Shown here in pieces: positions 24,445-32,373 of a DNA stretch of 33,898 bases. Made by a program: the position numbers and the translations under genes. The DNA is taken from assembly GCA_949289265.1 (NCBI GenBank), contig CASENE010000099.1, positions 1 to 33,898 of the forward strand, written 5' to 3'. The first letter of the stretch is position 1; every line of letters starts with the position of its first letter. The notes beneath the pieces are model-generated. The model did no database searches and was not told the origin of the DNA. It saw only the letters and a list, made by a program, of their open reading frames with translations. The DNA is from an uncultured Bacteroides sp. (GTDB taxonomy: Bacteria > Bacteroidota > Bacteroidia > Bacteroidales > Bacteroidaceae).

Positions 24445-26088
24445 ATGAAACATTGGATACTCTTGTTGCTGTTGGGAGCGTTGGCTGCCTGTCACCGCGG
24501 CGCGGACGACCTCACCCTGCTGCGCCGTGCCGATGCCCTGTGGCAGGCCGACATGGACAGTGCCGCCGCCTTGCTGGCCCGGGTGGAGCGCCCCGAACTG
24601 TTGCCGCGCGCAGACCTGCTGGACTATGGCTGGCTGCAGGCGTATATACATTATAAAAAATCTGCCTCCATGAGCGAGGACTCCCTCGTGTTGCCCGCCT
24701 TTGACTGTTTCACGGCGCAAGGCGACACCGCCCGTCTCCTGACTTCCTACTTCTTGAAGGCCGCCTACCTGCACGCCCATGGTCGCCACGATGCGGAACA
24801 GGCCGTGCTGGACAGCGGCAGTGTCCGTGCCCTGGCGATGGACGACAGCATCTGGGCTGGCGACTGTCAGGCAGAGAAGGGCGAGTGTTACGTCTATGCG
24901 TACAAAGACTATCCCCGTGCCGCCGATGCCTACCGCCGGGCCTTGTCCCTGCGCGAGACGGCCGGCAGCCATTTCTCACTGGGCATCACCTTGGGCTTGA
25001 TGAAGGCCGACTCCGCCACGTGGCACACCAACCGTAGCGTGGAGCTGGCCCTGCAACGTGGCGACACCGCCCGCGCCCTTCATTACTTGCGCAACCATGC
25101 CCAGTTGCTGGTTTATGTCGCGCCCGACTATCGTGCGGCCATCGCCCTGTTTCACCGTCTGATGCATCTGACGGACAATCCGGAGGTGTTGGATGTTTCC
25201 TGTACCACGATGAGCGAATGCTTCCTCAAGCTAGGACAGCTGGACTCGGCTCAATACTACTTGGACAAAGGCCGGGAATACCTTCGCCGCCGCCGTGACA
25301 AATTTGTCACGGCTGAAAACATGTTGGGCTACCTGCAAGGCGTGCTGGACTATACCCGCACGGGTACCTTCGATTACCTCGACCTGATGCGCTACAACGA
25401 CTCGGTGGGCAACGCCCTCTATGCCCACCGCAGCACCGTCCGTCAGAAAGACCGCACCCGCGACGAACTGTCCGAGGCCAACCTGCGCCTCCTGGTGGAC
25501 CGCCAGCGGATGCAGCTCTGGCTGCTGGGTGCGTTGCTGTTGCTGTTGCTCGCCGGGGGAGGGGGCATTTGGCTTTTCCGCCGCCGCCGCAACCGCCTGA
25601 TCGAGGCCGAGGAGCGCATCGAGACCCTCGACCGCCTCCTGGCCGAAGCCACCGCCGCCACACCGTCCGCCCCTGCCACTCCCGAGGGGGACGACCGCCT
25701 GTTCCGCCGCATCCTCTTGCAGCAGTTGGGCCTGATACGCCTCGTGGCTGGACAGCCCACGGCGCAAAACCAGGAACTGCTGCGCCGCGTCTCCACCCTG
25801 CCGCATCCGAACGAGGCGGTGGAGGGCCTCTTGGTGTGGGACGACCTCTATCCCGTCATCGACCGCGTGTACGAGGGCTTCTATTCCCGCCTGCACGCCC
25901 GCTTCGGCTCCCTGCTGACGGACAAGGAGGAGCAACTCTGCTGCCTGCTCCGCGCCGACTTCACGACCAAGGAAATCAGTGTCCTCACCGGACAGAGCAT
26001 TCCCACCATCTACCAGCGCAAGACCACCATCCGCAAGAAGCTGGGAATGGACGAGAAGGGAGACATCGTGGCGTTCGTGCGGGAGTAA
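24445..26088 (+). CDS. TPR-containing membrane regulator with C-terminal helix-turn-helix
   Basis: A 547-residue one-component regulator of a type common in Bacteroidetes. The N-terminus has a lipoprotein-like signal (LAAC, Cys16). The following about 330 residues are helical TPR-like repeats (for example DCQAEKGECYVYAYKDYPRAADAYRRAL and ECFLKLGQLDSAQYYLDKGREYLRR). One strong transmembrane helix follows (LWLLGALLLLLLAGGGGIWLF, about 355-375), flanked by a basic stretch (RRRRN), then a coiled region and a C-terminal LuxR-like helix-turn-helix (LTDKEEQLCCLLRADFTTKEISVLTGQSIPTIYQRKTTIRKKLGM). The layout places sensor repeats outside and the DNA-binding domain inside the cell. Having both a lipobox and an internal membrane helix is odd. 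The barrel gene downstream is a plausible target; the ligand is unknown. Confidence 0.85.
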   Translation: MKHWILLLLLGALAACHRGADDLTLLRRADALWQADMDSAAALLARVERPELLPRADLLDYGWLQAYIHYKKSASMSEDSLVLPAFDCFTAQGDTARLLTSYFLKAAYLHAHGRHDAEQAVLDSGSVRALAMDDSIWAGDCQAEKGECYVYAYKDYPRAADAYRRALSLRETAGSHFSLGITLGLMKADSATWHTNRSVELALQRGDTARALHYLRNHAQLLVYVAPDYRAAIALFHRLMHLTDNPEVLDVSCTTMSECFLKLGQLDSAQYYLDKGREYLRRRRDKFVTAENMLGYLQGVLDYTRTGTFDYLDLMRYNDSVGNALYAHRSTVRQKDRTRDELSEANLRLLVDRQRMQLWLLGALLLLLLAGGGGIWLFRRRRNRLIEAEERIETLDRLLAEATAATPSAPATPEGDDRLFRRILLQQLGLIRLVAGQPTAQNQELLRRVSTLPHPNEAVEGLLVWDDLYPVIDRVYEGFYSRLHARFGSLLTDKEEQLCCLLRADFTTKEISVLTGQSIPTIYQRKTTIRKKLGMDEKGDIVAFVRE

Positions 26089-26115
26089 TTTTGGGGGCTG
26101 GAAGCGGAATTTATG

Positions 26116-26212
26116 TTTAGGCGCGGATTACGCGGATTTCACGGATATATTATGGTTAGCAAGAACAATAGCATTAGATTAATCCTTGAAATCCGCGTAA
26201 TCCGCGCCTAAA
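26116..26212. repeat. Perfect 26-bp inverted repeat (GCGCGGATTACGCGGAT family)
   Basis: The arms 26116-26141 and 26187-26212 are perfect inverted copies containing GGCGCGGATTACGCGGATTT, separated by 45 bases. It is the intact relative of the degraded inner repeat at 911-976. It begins 27 bases after the regulator stop codon and could act as a terminator hairpin. No gene is inside. Confidence 0.85.
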
Positions 26213-26402
26213 TGATTAGAGAAGAATCGCCTTTGAGGCTGCATATAGCCCCGGATACCCCCGATATAGACCTGGCAGCTTTTATCCTATTGACTATCAG
26301 TGTTGCATTGTCCCTTCTTATAGACTTTTTAGTTCCCGATATAGAGCGTTTGAGGCCCCTTTCGTCCATAACTTTGCGGTACGAAATCAAACTGAAAAAG
26401 CT
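26213..26402 (+). promoter_or_regulatory. Upstream region of the beta-barrel gene with an 11-bp direct repeat
   Basis: CCCGATATAGA occurs at 26260-26270 and again at 26335-26345, 75 bases apart. The second copy lies just upstream of a -7-like box, TAACTTTG (26369-26376), itself 26 bases before the ATG. The only TTG near the -33 position is 16 bases from the box rather than 20, as in an activator-dependent promoter. The paired repeats are candidates for sites of the regulator encoded upstream. The small open frame at 26212-26412 is not believed. Confidence 0.45.
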
Positions 26403-28736
26403 ATGGATATGAAACGAACCCTCTGTCTCTTGGCGGCCCTCTGTCTGCTGACAGCCGCCTTTGCCCAAACTTCTCTCACGGGCCGGATTGTGGACGAGCA
26501 CCAACAACCTTTTCCCTACGCCAACGTCGTGTTGCTATCCTTGCCCGACTCCGCCTTTGTGGCGGGCGCGGTCAGCGGCGAGGACGGACGTTTCTCCCTG
26601 CCGATGCCCGGCGGGCCGGCCATCTTGCGTGTCTCCTTCATGGGCTATGTCCCCCTATATAAAAAGGTGGAGCAACCCGATGCCGGCACCCTGCAACGCC
26701 GTCCTGACGCGCAGATGCTGGATGAAGTGGTGGTGAAGGCCGACCTACCCAAGATGCGGGTGAAGGGAGATGCCATTGTCACCACCGTGCAAGGCAGCAT
26801 CCTGGAGCAGGCCGGCACGAGCAACGACCTGCTGGACAAGATTCCCGGCCTCTCCGCCGAAGAGGGTAGCGTGAATGTCTTCGGCAGCGGGCAGGCCGAG
26901 GTCTACATCAACGGGCGCAAGATGCGCAACGCCTCCGAGCTGGACCAATTGTCCTCGGACAACGTCAAGAGCGTGGAGGTGGTGCGCAATCCCGGCGCGC
27001 GGTATGATGCCTCGGTGCAGGCCGTGGTGCGCATCTACACCAAGAAGCCGCAGGGCGAGGGCTTCGGCGTCAACGAGCGTTTCAGCACCAACTACCGCTA
27101 TGGCTGGAGTGTGCTGAACCAACTGAACCTGAACTACCGCAAGGGCGGCTTTGACCTCAATGCGATGATTTACGCCTCGGACAGCCACGGCGAGGACAAC
27201 AAGGGCGTGGTGCAGGAGACCTTCCTCGACCAGACTTGGCGGCAGGAAAGTTATATCCGCACCCGCAGCCACTCACAGAACCTGGAGACTACCCTGATGC
27301 TGAACTACCAGTTTAACGACCGTCACTCCCTGGGTGCCTACTACGACTATGACCGTACGCCCAAGAACCACTGGGACATCCCGCCCCTGCCCACGTCCGT
27401 CTACTTGGACAATGAACTCCACGAGACCAGCACAAGCAGCGGCTGGGAAGACCGCACCAGCTACGCCCACTCCGCCAACCTCTATTACAACGGCCGCCTG
27501 GGCGACTGGCCCCTCGACTTCAATGCCGACGGCCTGTGGTCGGCCTCCAAGACCCCGCAGGACATGGTGGAGCAGGTGACGCCCGCCGGAACCTCCGTCC
27601 CGCAGGAGCAGACCGTCACCAACCGCACGCTGATGGAGAACCGCCTCTACGCCGCCAAACTCGTGGCGGAGCATCCCCTGTGGGGCGGCAACCTCTCCGT
27701 GGGCGGCGAGTACACCTACACCAGCCGCCTGAACCGCTACACCAATGCCGAGGGCATCCTGGAGGATGACGACAGCGACATCAAGGAAAATGCCTGGTCC
27801 GCCTTCCTGGAGTATGGGCACAGCCTGGGCAACCTGCAAGCCCGGGTGGGCGTGCGCTACGAGCACCTCGTGTCCGACTACTACGAGCAAGACCGCCGCG
27901 TGGACGAACAGAGCCGCACGTATGACAACGTATTTCCCTCCCTGTCCCTCTCCCTGCCCGTGGGCGACGCGCAGCTGCAACTGTCCTACGCCGGCAGCAT
28001 CAACCGCCCCGGCTACTGGATGCTGCGCAACAGCGTCACCTACATGAACCGCTACACCTACGAGAGCGGCAATCCCGCCTTGAAGCCCTCGCTGATGAAC
28101 CGCCTCTCGCTGAACGCCGCCTGGAAGTGGCTCTACCTGAACCTGGGCTACCGCCACGTGCGCGACGGCTTCCTCTACCACGGCGGCACGTACACGGACG
28201 AGAACCCCGCCATCAGCCTCGTGCAATACATCAACATCACCGACGCCGACTACCTCAACGCCTCGCTCACCCTGGCCCCCACCGTCGGCCTCTGGTCGCC
28301 CCAGTTCACGGCGATGCTCTCCAAGCAGTGGTTCTACGTGGACACGCCCGACGGGTGCAGGAACTTCGGCAACCCCGTCGCCTCCTTCGTGTGGGACAAC
28401 CACTTCCGCCTGCCTTTCGGTTTCCGGCTGGACATCGACCTCTGGGCCAGGACACGAGGCCACCAGGAGAGCTTCCGCATCCTTCGTCCCTCCTGGGGCA
28501 TGGACGCCTCGCTCCGTAAGGGCTTTCTGGACGACCGTCTCACCCTCCAGCTGCAGGCTACCGACCTCTTCAACTCCTCTCAAGTGCCCATGACCCTCTA
28601 CAGCGGAAACCGCTTGATGACCATCGAGCAGGAGTCGCGCCGCCGCATCCGCTTCACCCTGCGCTACAAGTTCAACGCCGCCAAGAGCAAATACCGGGGT
28701 ACTGGTGCGGGACAGGAGCAACGCAGCCGGCTCTGA
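26403..28736 (+). CDS. Outer-membrane beta-barrel protein with carboxypeptidase-regulatory-like and plug domains
   Basis: A 777-residue outer-membrane protein of the TonB-receptor-like OMP_b-brl_3 type. A signal peptide ends ...TAAFAQ; ATGs at 26403 and 26409 are both possible. Residues about 22-90 form the carboxypeptidase-regulatory-like domain (SLTGRIVDEHQQPFPYANV, ILRVSFMGYVP). About 95-215 resembles a plug (LDEVVVKADLP, TSNDLLDKIPGLS, VYINGRKMRNASELDQL, VKSVEVVRNPGARYDAS). The rest alternates as barrel strands and ends RRRIRFTLRYKFNAAKSKYRG..., past the normal final strand by about 18 residues. No SusD partner follows. Proteins of this group are often next to a regulator rather than a SusD; the transported or sensed compound is unknown. 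Confidence 0.9.
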   Translation: MDMKRTLCLLAALCLLTAAFAQTSLTGRIVDEHQQPFPYANVVLLSLPDSAFVAGAVSGEDGRFSLPMPGGPAILRVSFMGYVPLYKKVEQPDAGTLQRRPDAQMLDEVVVKADLPKMRVKGDAIVTTVQGSILEQAGTSNDLLDKIPGLSAEEGSVNVFGSGQAEVYINGRKMRNASELDQLSSDNVKSVEVVRNPGARYDASVQAVVRIYTKKPQGEGFGVNERFSTNYRYGWSVLNQLNLNYRKGGFDLNAMIYASDSHGEDNKGVVQETFLDQTWRQESYIRTRSHSQNLETTLMLNYQFNDRHSLGAYYDYDRTPKNHWDIPPLPTSVYLDNELHETSTSSGWEDRTSYAHSANLYYNGRLGDWPLDFNADGLWSASKTPQDMVEQVTPAGTSVPQEQTVTNRTLMENRLYAAKLVAEHPLWGGNLSVGGEYTYTSRLNRYTNAEGILEDDDSDIKENAWSAFLEYGHSLGNLQARVGVRYEHLVSDYYEQDRRVDEQSRTYDNVFPSLSLSLPVGDAQLQLSYAGSINRPGYWMLRNSVTYMNRYTYESGNPALKPSLMNRLSLNAAWKWLYLNLGYRHVRDGFLYHGGTYTDENPAISLVQYINITDADYLNASLTLAPTVGLWSPQFTAMLSKQWFYVDTPDGCRNFGNPVASFVWDNHFRLPFGFRLDIDLWARTRGHQESFRILRPSWGMDASLRKGFLDDRLTLQLQATDLFNSSQVPMTLYSGNRLMTIEQESRRRIRFTLRYKFNAAKSKYRGTGAGQEQRSRL

Positions 28737-28809
28737 CTCGCCCGCCGGGACGAGGGCCCCAGCCTGTATGTTATGCAGCATCTCCTCCCATATTCCCCCC
28801 TCCCGCCCC

Positions 28810-28840
28810 TTGCATATGTTCCGGAGGAGTCCTACCTTTG
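28810..28840 (+). promoter_or_regulatory. Promoter of the SPFH operon (TTG-N20-TACCTTTG)
   Basis: TTG at 28810-28812, exactly 20 bases, then TACCTTTG at 28833-28840: a full match to the Bacteroidetes primary promoter, 35 bases before the SPFH start codon. Confidence 0.8.
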
Positions 28841-28875
28841 TGCTATCAAAATAATATCACTCTAAACACTCGGTT

Positions 28876-29841
28876 ATGGATACAAAGGAATTTATTTTCA
28901 AGGGTTTCAAGATGAACGGCTTTCTGATGCTGTTCCTTCATCTGATTGTGTTCACGGCGGCCATCGTGGGCTGCTTCGTGCTGGGCGGCGTGCCCCTCTA
29001 TGTGACGGGCGGCGTGCTGATTCTTGTCTGGCTCATCCTCTGCGCGGGCTATATGGAGTTGGAGCCCAACGAGGCGCGGGCGATGGTGTTCTTCGGCCAA
29101 TACAAGGGCACGTTCAAGGAGACGGGCTTCTATTGGGTCAATCCTTTCTATGACAAGAAGAAACTCTCCCTCCGCGCCCGCAACCTCGACGTGGAGCCCA
29201 TCAAGGTGAACGACAAGGTGGGCAACCCCATCCTCATCGGCCTGGTGCTGGTGTGGAAGCTGCGGGACACGTACAAGGCGATGTTCGAGATTGACGCGCA
29301 GACGATGGCTTCCGCCGCCGCCTCGACCCCGGGCAGCAAAGAGACCACCATCAGCGTGGGCAACGCCGTGGCCAACCGTATGACCGCCTTCGAGAACTTC
29401 GTGAAAATCCAGAGCGACGCCGCCCTGCGCCAAGTGGCCGGCCAATACGCCTACGATGACAATGAGGGCGAGGCGGGCGAACTGACCCTCCGCTCGGGCG
29501 GCGAGGAAATCAACGAACAGCTGGAGCAGAAGCTGAACGAACGCCTCCTGATGGCCGGTCTCGAAGTGGTGGAGGCCCGCATCAACTACCTGGCCTACGC
29601 GCCCGAGATTGCCGCCGTGATGCTGCGCCGCCAGCAGGCCACGGCCATCATCGGCGCGCGCGAGAAAATTGTGGAGGGAGCCGTCTCCATGGTGCACATG
29701 GCCCTGGACAAGCTGGAGAAGGACAACGTCGTGGACCTGGACGAAGACAAGAAGGCGGCGATGGTGAGCAACCTACTCGTGGTGCTCTGCGCCGACGAGT
29801 CCGCCCAGCCCGTGTTGAATGCAGGTACCCTTAATCATTGA
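28876..29841 (+). CDS. SPFH/Band 7 domain membrane protein
   Basis: A 321-residue stomatin/prohibitin-like protein that would form oligomeric assemblies on the inner membrane. Two N-terminal membrane helices (about residues 15-55: NGFLMLFLHLIVFTAAIVG and VTGGVLILVWLILCAGYMEL) are followed by the SPFH fold starting at ELEPNEARAMVFFGQYKGTFKETGFYWVNPF, with VEPIKVNDKVGNPILIGLVLVWK. A helical region rich in Glu and Gln follows (INEQLEQKLNERLLMAGLEVVEARINYLAYAPEIAAVMLRRQQATAIIGAREKIVEGAV). It leads a likely operon with the hydrolase 6 bases downstream, under a consensus promoter. Exact role unknown; members are linked to membrane microdomains and protease control. Confidence 0.93.
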   Translation: MDTKEFIFKGFKMNGFLMLFLHLIVFTAAIVGCFVLGGVPLYVTGGVLILVWLILCAGYMELEPNEARAMVFFGQYKGTFKETGFYWVNPFYDKKKLSLRARNLDVEPIKVNDKVGNPILIGLVLVWKLRDTYKAMFEIDAQTMASAAASTPGSKETTISVGNAVANRMTAFENFVKIQSDAALRQVAGQYAYDDNEGEAGELTLRSGGEEINEQLEQKLNERLLMAGLEVVEARINYLAYAPEIAAVMLRRQQATAIIGAREKIVEGAVSMVHMALDKLEKDNVVDLDEDKKAAMVSNLLVVLCADESAQPVLNAGTLNH

Positions 29842-29847
29842 TGCCTT

Positions 29848-31179
29848 ATGCGTAGCCTGCTATTTGCCCTCTGCCTGTGCCTCTCCCTCGCCGGCCTTCG
29901 CGCCCAGACCTCCGACCGTCTGCCCCAGGCCCAGTGTGCCTACCTCTATTTCCTGTCGGGACAAGGCGACGTCCTCCGCGCCATGCTTACCCCCGAGATG
30001 CAGGCCGCCCTGCCTGCTGATGCCCTGGGTGGCATGTTCGCCCAGCTGACGGCGCAGTTCGGCCCTCTGCGCGAGGCGGGCGACTGGCGGCAGGTGGAGG
30101 CCGAGGGACTGGCCGTCTGCTTCCGCGACCTCGCGTTCGAGAAATACACCCTCCGCTTTCAGGCGGCCTTCGACGGCGAGGGGCGCATTGCCGGCCTCTT
30201 CGTGAAGCCCGCCCCCCGTCCGGCCCCTGTCCCGGTCGCCGCGCCGGACAGCCTGGCGGTGGCGGAACGCGACACGGTGGTGACTACCGGCTCTTTCCGT
30301 CTCCCTGCCACGCTGACCCTGCCCCGCCGCGAAGCGGACGAAGGCCGCCGCGTGCCCTGCGTGGTGCTGGTGCACGGCTCCGGGCCGCAAGACCGCGACG
30401 AGACGCTGGGCCCCAATCACCCCTTCCGCGACCTGGCCTGGGGACTGGCCGCCCGGGGCATCGCCACCTTGCGCTACGACAAACGCACCTTTGTCTATCG
30501 CGACCGCAGCGTCCCCGCCGGCCGCCAGCTTGACCTGGACGTGGAGACCGTGGACGATGCCTTGTCGGCCGTGGCCCTGGCACAATCTCTGCCCCAGGTC
30601 TTGGCGGACAGCGTCTACGTGTTGGGCCACAGCCAGGGCGGCTACTTGGCGCCCCGCATCGCCGCCCGCGCCCCCGGCCTGGCGGGCATTGTCCTGCTGG
30701 CCGCGCCTGCCCGTCCGCTGGAAGACCTGTTGCTGGAGCAGGTGACTTACCTCAACAGCCTCGTCCCCTCGGAGAAAGGCCGCCGGCAAGTGGCCGACCT
30801 GCAACGCCGCGTGGAGAACGTGAAGCGGCTGGGCACGGACGCCTATTGCGACACCATCCCCTTCCCCTTCGAGGCACCCCGTTCCTATTGGGCCGACATC
30901 CTGTCTTATCGTCCCGTGGAGACGGCCGCCCGCCTCGCTCTTCCCATCCTTGTGCTCCAGGCCGAGCGCGACTATCAGGTGACGATGCAGGACTACGGCC
31001 TGTGGCGCATGGGACTCTTGAAGCGCAAGAACGCCTCTTTCAAGTCCTATCCCCGGCTGAACCACCTCTTGCAGGAAGGCACGGGCAAGGCCACGCCCGA
31101 CGAATACCAGCAGCCCTCGTCCGTGCCCGCCTACGTGCTGGACGACCTGGCGCGCTTCGTCCGCACGGGCAGACTGTGA
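29848..31179 (+). CDS. Exported alpha/beta hydrolase with N-terminal DUF3887-like domain
   Basis: A 443-residue secreted serine hydrolase, probably an esterase or peptidase-like acyl hydrolase. A signal peptide (MRSLLFALCLCLSLAGLRAQ) is followed by a small helical/beta domain of about 100 residues (LTPEMQAALPADALGGMFAQL ... LRFQAAFDGEGRIAGLFVKPA) resembling the DUF3887 module, a proline-rich linker, and the hydrolase domain. The oxyanion region is VLVHGSGPQDRDET, the nucleophile Ser262 in LGHSQGG, the acid Asp375 in LQAERDYQV and the base His406 in RLNHLLQ. It starts 6 bases after the SPFH stop, so the two are co-transcribed. Substrate unknown. Confidence 0.92.
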   Translation: MRSLLFALCLCLSLAGLRAQTSDRLPQAQCAYLYFLSGQGDVLRAMLTPEMQAALPADALGGMFAQLTAQFGPLREAGDWRQVEAEGLAVCFRDLAFEKYTLRFQAAFDGEGRIAGLFVKPAPRPAPVPVAAPDSLAVAERDTVVTTGSFRLPATLTLPRREADEGRRVPCVVLVHGSGPQDRDETLGPNHPFRDLAWGLAARGIATLRYDKRTFVYRDRSVPAGRQLDLDVETVDDALSAVALAQSLPQVLADSVYVLGHSQGGYLAPRIAARAPGLAGIVLLAAPARPLEDLLLEQVTYLNSLVPSEKGRRQVADLQRRVENVKRLGTDAYCDTIPFPFEAPRSYWADILSYRPVETAARLALPILVLQAERDYQVTMQDYGLWRMGLLKRKNASFKSYPRLNHLLQEGTGKATPDEYQQPSSVPAYVLDDLARFVRTGRL

Positions 31180-31230
31180 TGGTTAATGATTAATGGTAAG
31201 TAAGTATTCAAAATTAACTGATATTATTGG

Positions 31231-31361
31231 AGGTAGTTAGAAGGAGTTATAGGTAGTTAGAAGGAGTTGGAAGCCAATAGTCGTTCCGGCGATATACATA
31301 TAAGGTATTGGCCTTTAACTCCCTGAGCGGAGCGATAACTCCCTATAACTCCATCTAACTT
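31231..31361. repeat. Large imperfect hairpin with a tandem direct repeat
   Basis: AGGTAGTTAGAAGGAGTT occurs twice in tandem at 31231 and 31251. The stretch 31234-31259 is matched in inverted orientation by 31336-31361 at 23 of 26 positions. Nested inside, AAGCCAATA (31271) faces TATTGGCCT (31306). The AT-rich block sits between the hydrolase and the RHH gene and resembles the non-coding hairpin elements common in Bacteroidales; it could work as a terminator or be a MITE. Nothing else is visible in 31180-31405. Confidence 0.7.
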
Positions 31362-31405
31362 CCGATATAGTATAAACTAAATAGGATTGATTACTTAAAT
31401 GGCGA

Positions 31406-31609
31406 ATGGCAACTAAGAAAGAATCGACAACCAAGACCTTTGTCCTGCGCGTGGATGCCGCGACGATGGAAGCCCTCGAGAAATGGGCGGCCGACGAGTT
31501 CCGCAGCATCAACGGGCAGCTTCAGTGGATTATCACCGAGGCCCTGCGCAAGAATGGGCGGCTGAAGAAGACCCGCCAGGCACCGCCCGCGCCCGACGGA
31601 AAGGTTTAA
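31406..31609 (+). CDS. Arc-family ribbon-helix-helix DNA-binding protein
   Basis: A 67-residue protein with a ribbon-helix-helix fold: the strand KTFVLRVDAATMEALEKWAADEFRSINGQLQWIITEALRKNGR gives the beta strand (TFVLRVD), helix 1 (TMEALEKWAADEF), the turn at SING and helix 2 (QLQWIITEALRKNG). Dimers of such proteins bind short palindromic operators through the paired strands. The tail is basic then proline-rich (KKTRQAPPAPDGKV). It is 13 bases from the membrane protein gene and in the same neighbourhood as SPFH. It could regulate this operon. Call well supported by the motif; target unknown. Confidence 0.88.
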   Translation: MATKKESTTKTFVLRVDAATMEALEKWAADEFRSINGQLQWIITEALRKNGRLKKTRQAPPAPDGKV

Positions 31610-31622
31610 AACAATACGACGC

Positions 31623-32087
31623 ATGAAACTCATCAATCTCGGCTCCCGCGCCCCGCAGGACGTGCCCCATGTCCGTTTCCGCCCCGGCCTCGTCGACCAC
31701 CTGCTGGAGGCCGCCGCCTTCGTGCCCGTGCTGGCCACGTGGATATACATCCTCTATTGCTACCGCCAGTCCGGGGGAGACATTCCGTCCGACCTCTGGG
31801 CTTCGGGCGGGACGGCCCTGGGCTTGTTCGTGCTGCTGGGCGCCTGCGGCTATTGTCCACTGCGCTTCATCAACTTCCCCTTCCGCGTGGGGCGGCACAA
31901 CGTGGCCTATCAATACGTCCTGGCCCTGCGCTGCATCCGGGTGATGAACGTCGTCATCTGCCTGGACCTCTTTTTTGCCGCTCTCTCCGCCTGTCATGCC
32001 TGGGCGAACGTCGGCCATGCGGTCTGCGTCCTCCTGCTCCTTGCGGCCCTGGCCGGATACATGGCGCTGGCCTGGCGCGGGCGTTGA
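31623..32087 (+). CDS. Four-helix integral membrane protein of unknown function
   Basis: A 154-residue hydrophobic protein, not recognised. Predicted membrane helices lie at about residues 26-47 (LLEAAAFVPVLATWIYILYCY), 60-80 (GGTALGLFVLLGACGYC), 105-127 (VMNVVICLDLFFAALSACHAW) and 129-150 (GHAVCVLLLLAALAGYMALAW). The N-terminal segment MKLINLGSRAPQDVPHVRF is soluble. The loop PLRFINFPFRVGRHNVAYQY between helices 2 and 3 is basic and aromatic. It follows the RHH gene by 13 bases and probably belongs with it. The length and clean codon use argue for a real gene; no function is proposed. Confidence 0.75.
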   Translation: MKLINLGSRAPQDVPHVRFRPGLVDHLLEAAAFVPVLATWIYILYCYRQSGGDIPSDLWASGGTALGLFVLLGACGYCPLRFINFPFRVGRHNVAYQYVLALRCIRVMNVVICLDLFFAALSACHAWANVGHAVCVLLLLAALAGYMALAWRGR

Positions 32088-32096
32088 CTGCCTCCC

Positions 32097-32250
32097 TCCG
32101 CCGGCCTTCCAAGCCCCTTTTTCCGGCCTTCCAAGCCCGCCTACCTGGCGTTATAATTCCACCGACCTGGCATTATAGTTCCACCGACCTGGCGTTCCAA
32201 TCCCAGCGACCGGGGACTATAATGCCCGGTCGGCAGGCTTTAAGCGCGTG
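32097..32250. repeat. 22-bp palindromic tandem array D (6 units, 1 decayed)
   Basis: Units start at 32097, 32119, 32141, 32163, 32185, 32207 and 32229. The first two carry GGCCTTCCAAGCCC cores, the third and fourth GGCGTTATAATTCCACC and GGCATTATAGTTCCACC, the fifth GGCGTTCCAATCCCAGC, the sixth GGGGACTATAATGCCCG; the last is decayed. The linker CCACCGACC appears only in this array. It begins 10 bases after the membrane protein stop codon and ends 51 bases before the -33 element of the porin promoter. Confidence 0.9.
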
Positions 32251-32301
32251 CCGGATACCTACCTGTTACCAGTGTCGGCCGATTATACCGTTTTCTGGGT
32301 A

Positions 32302-32332
32302 TTGCCCCCCTCTTCTACTCCCTCTACCTTTG
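32302..32332 (+). promoter_or_regulatory. Porin promoter (TTG-N20-TACCTTTG)
   Basis: TTG at 32302-32304, exactly 20 bases, then TACCTTTG at 32325-32332, 41 bases before the porin start codon. It is a full consensus match. Confidence 0.82.
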
Positions 32333-32373
32333 CAGCGGAAAACAGAAACTTTATAAAACTCAGGTAAGAAGAG

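Noticed and set aside
26212-26412. 66-codon frame with a hydrophobic middle, upstream of the barrel gene
   Set aside because: It starts inside the inverted repeat, spans the promoter and direct repeats and overlaps the start of the real gene.
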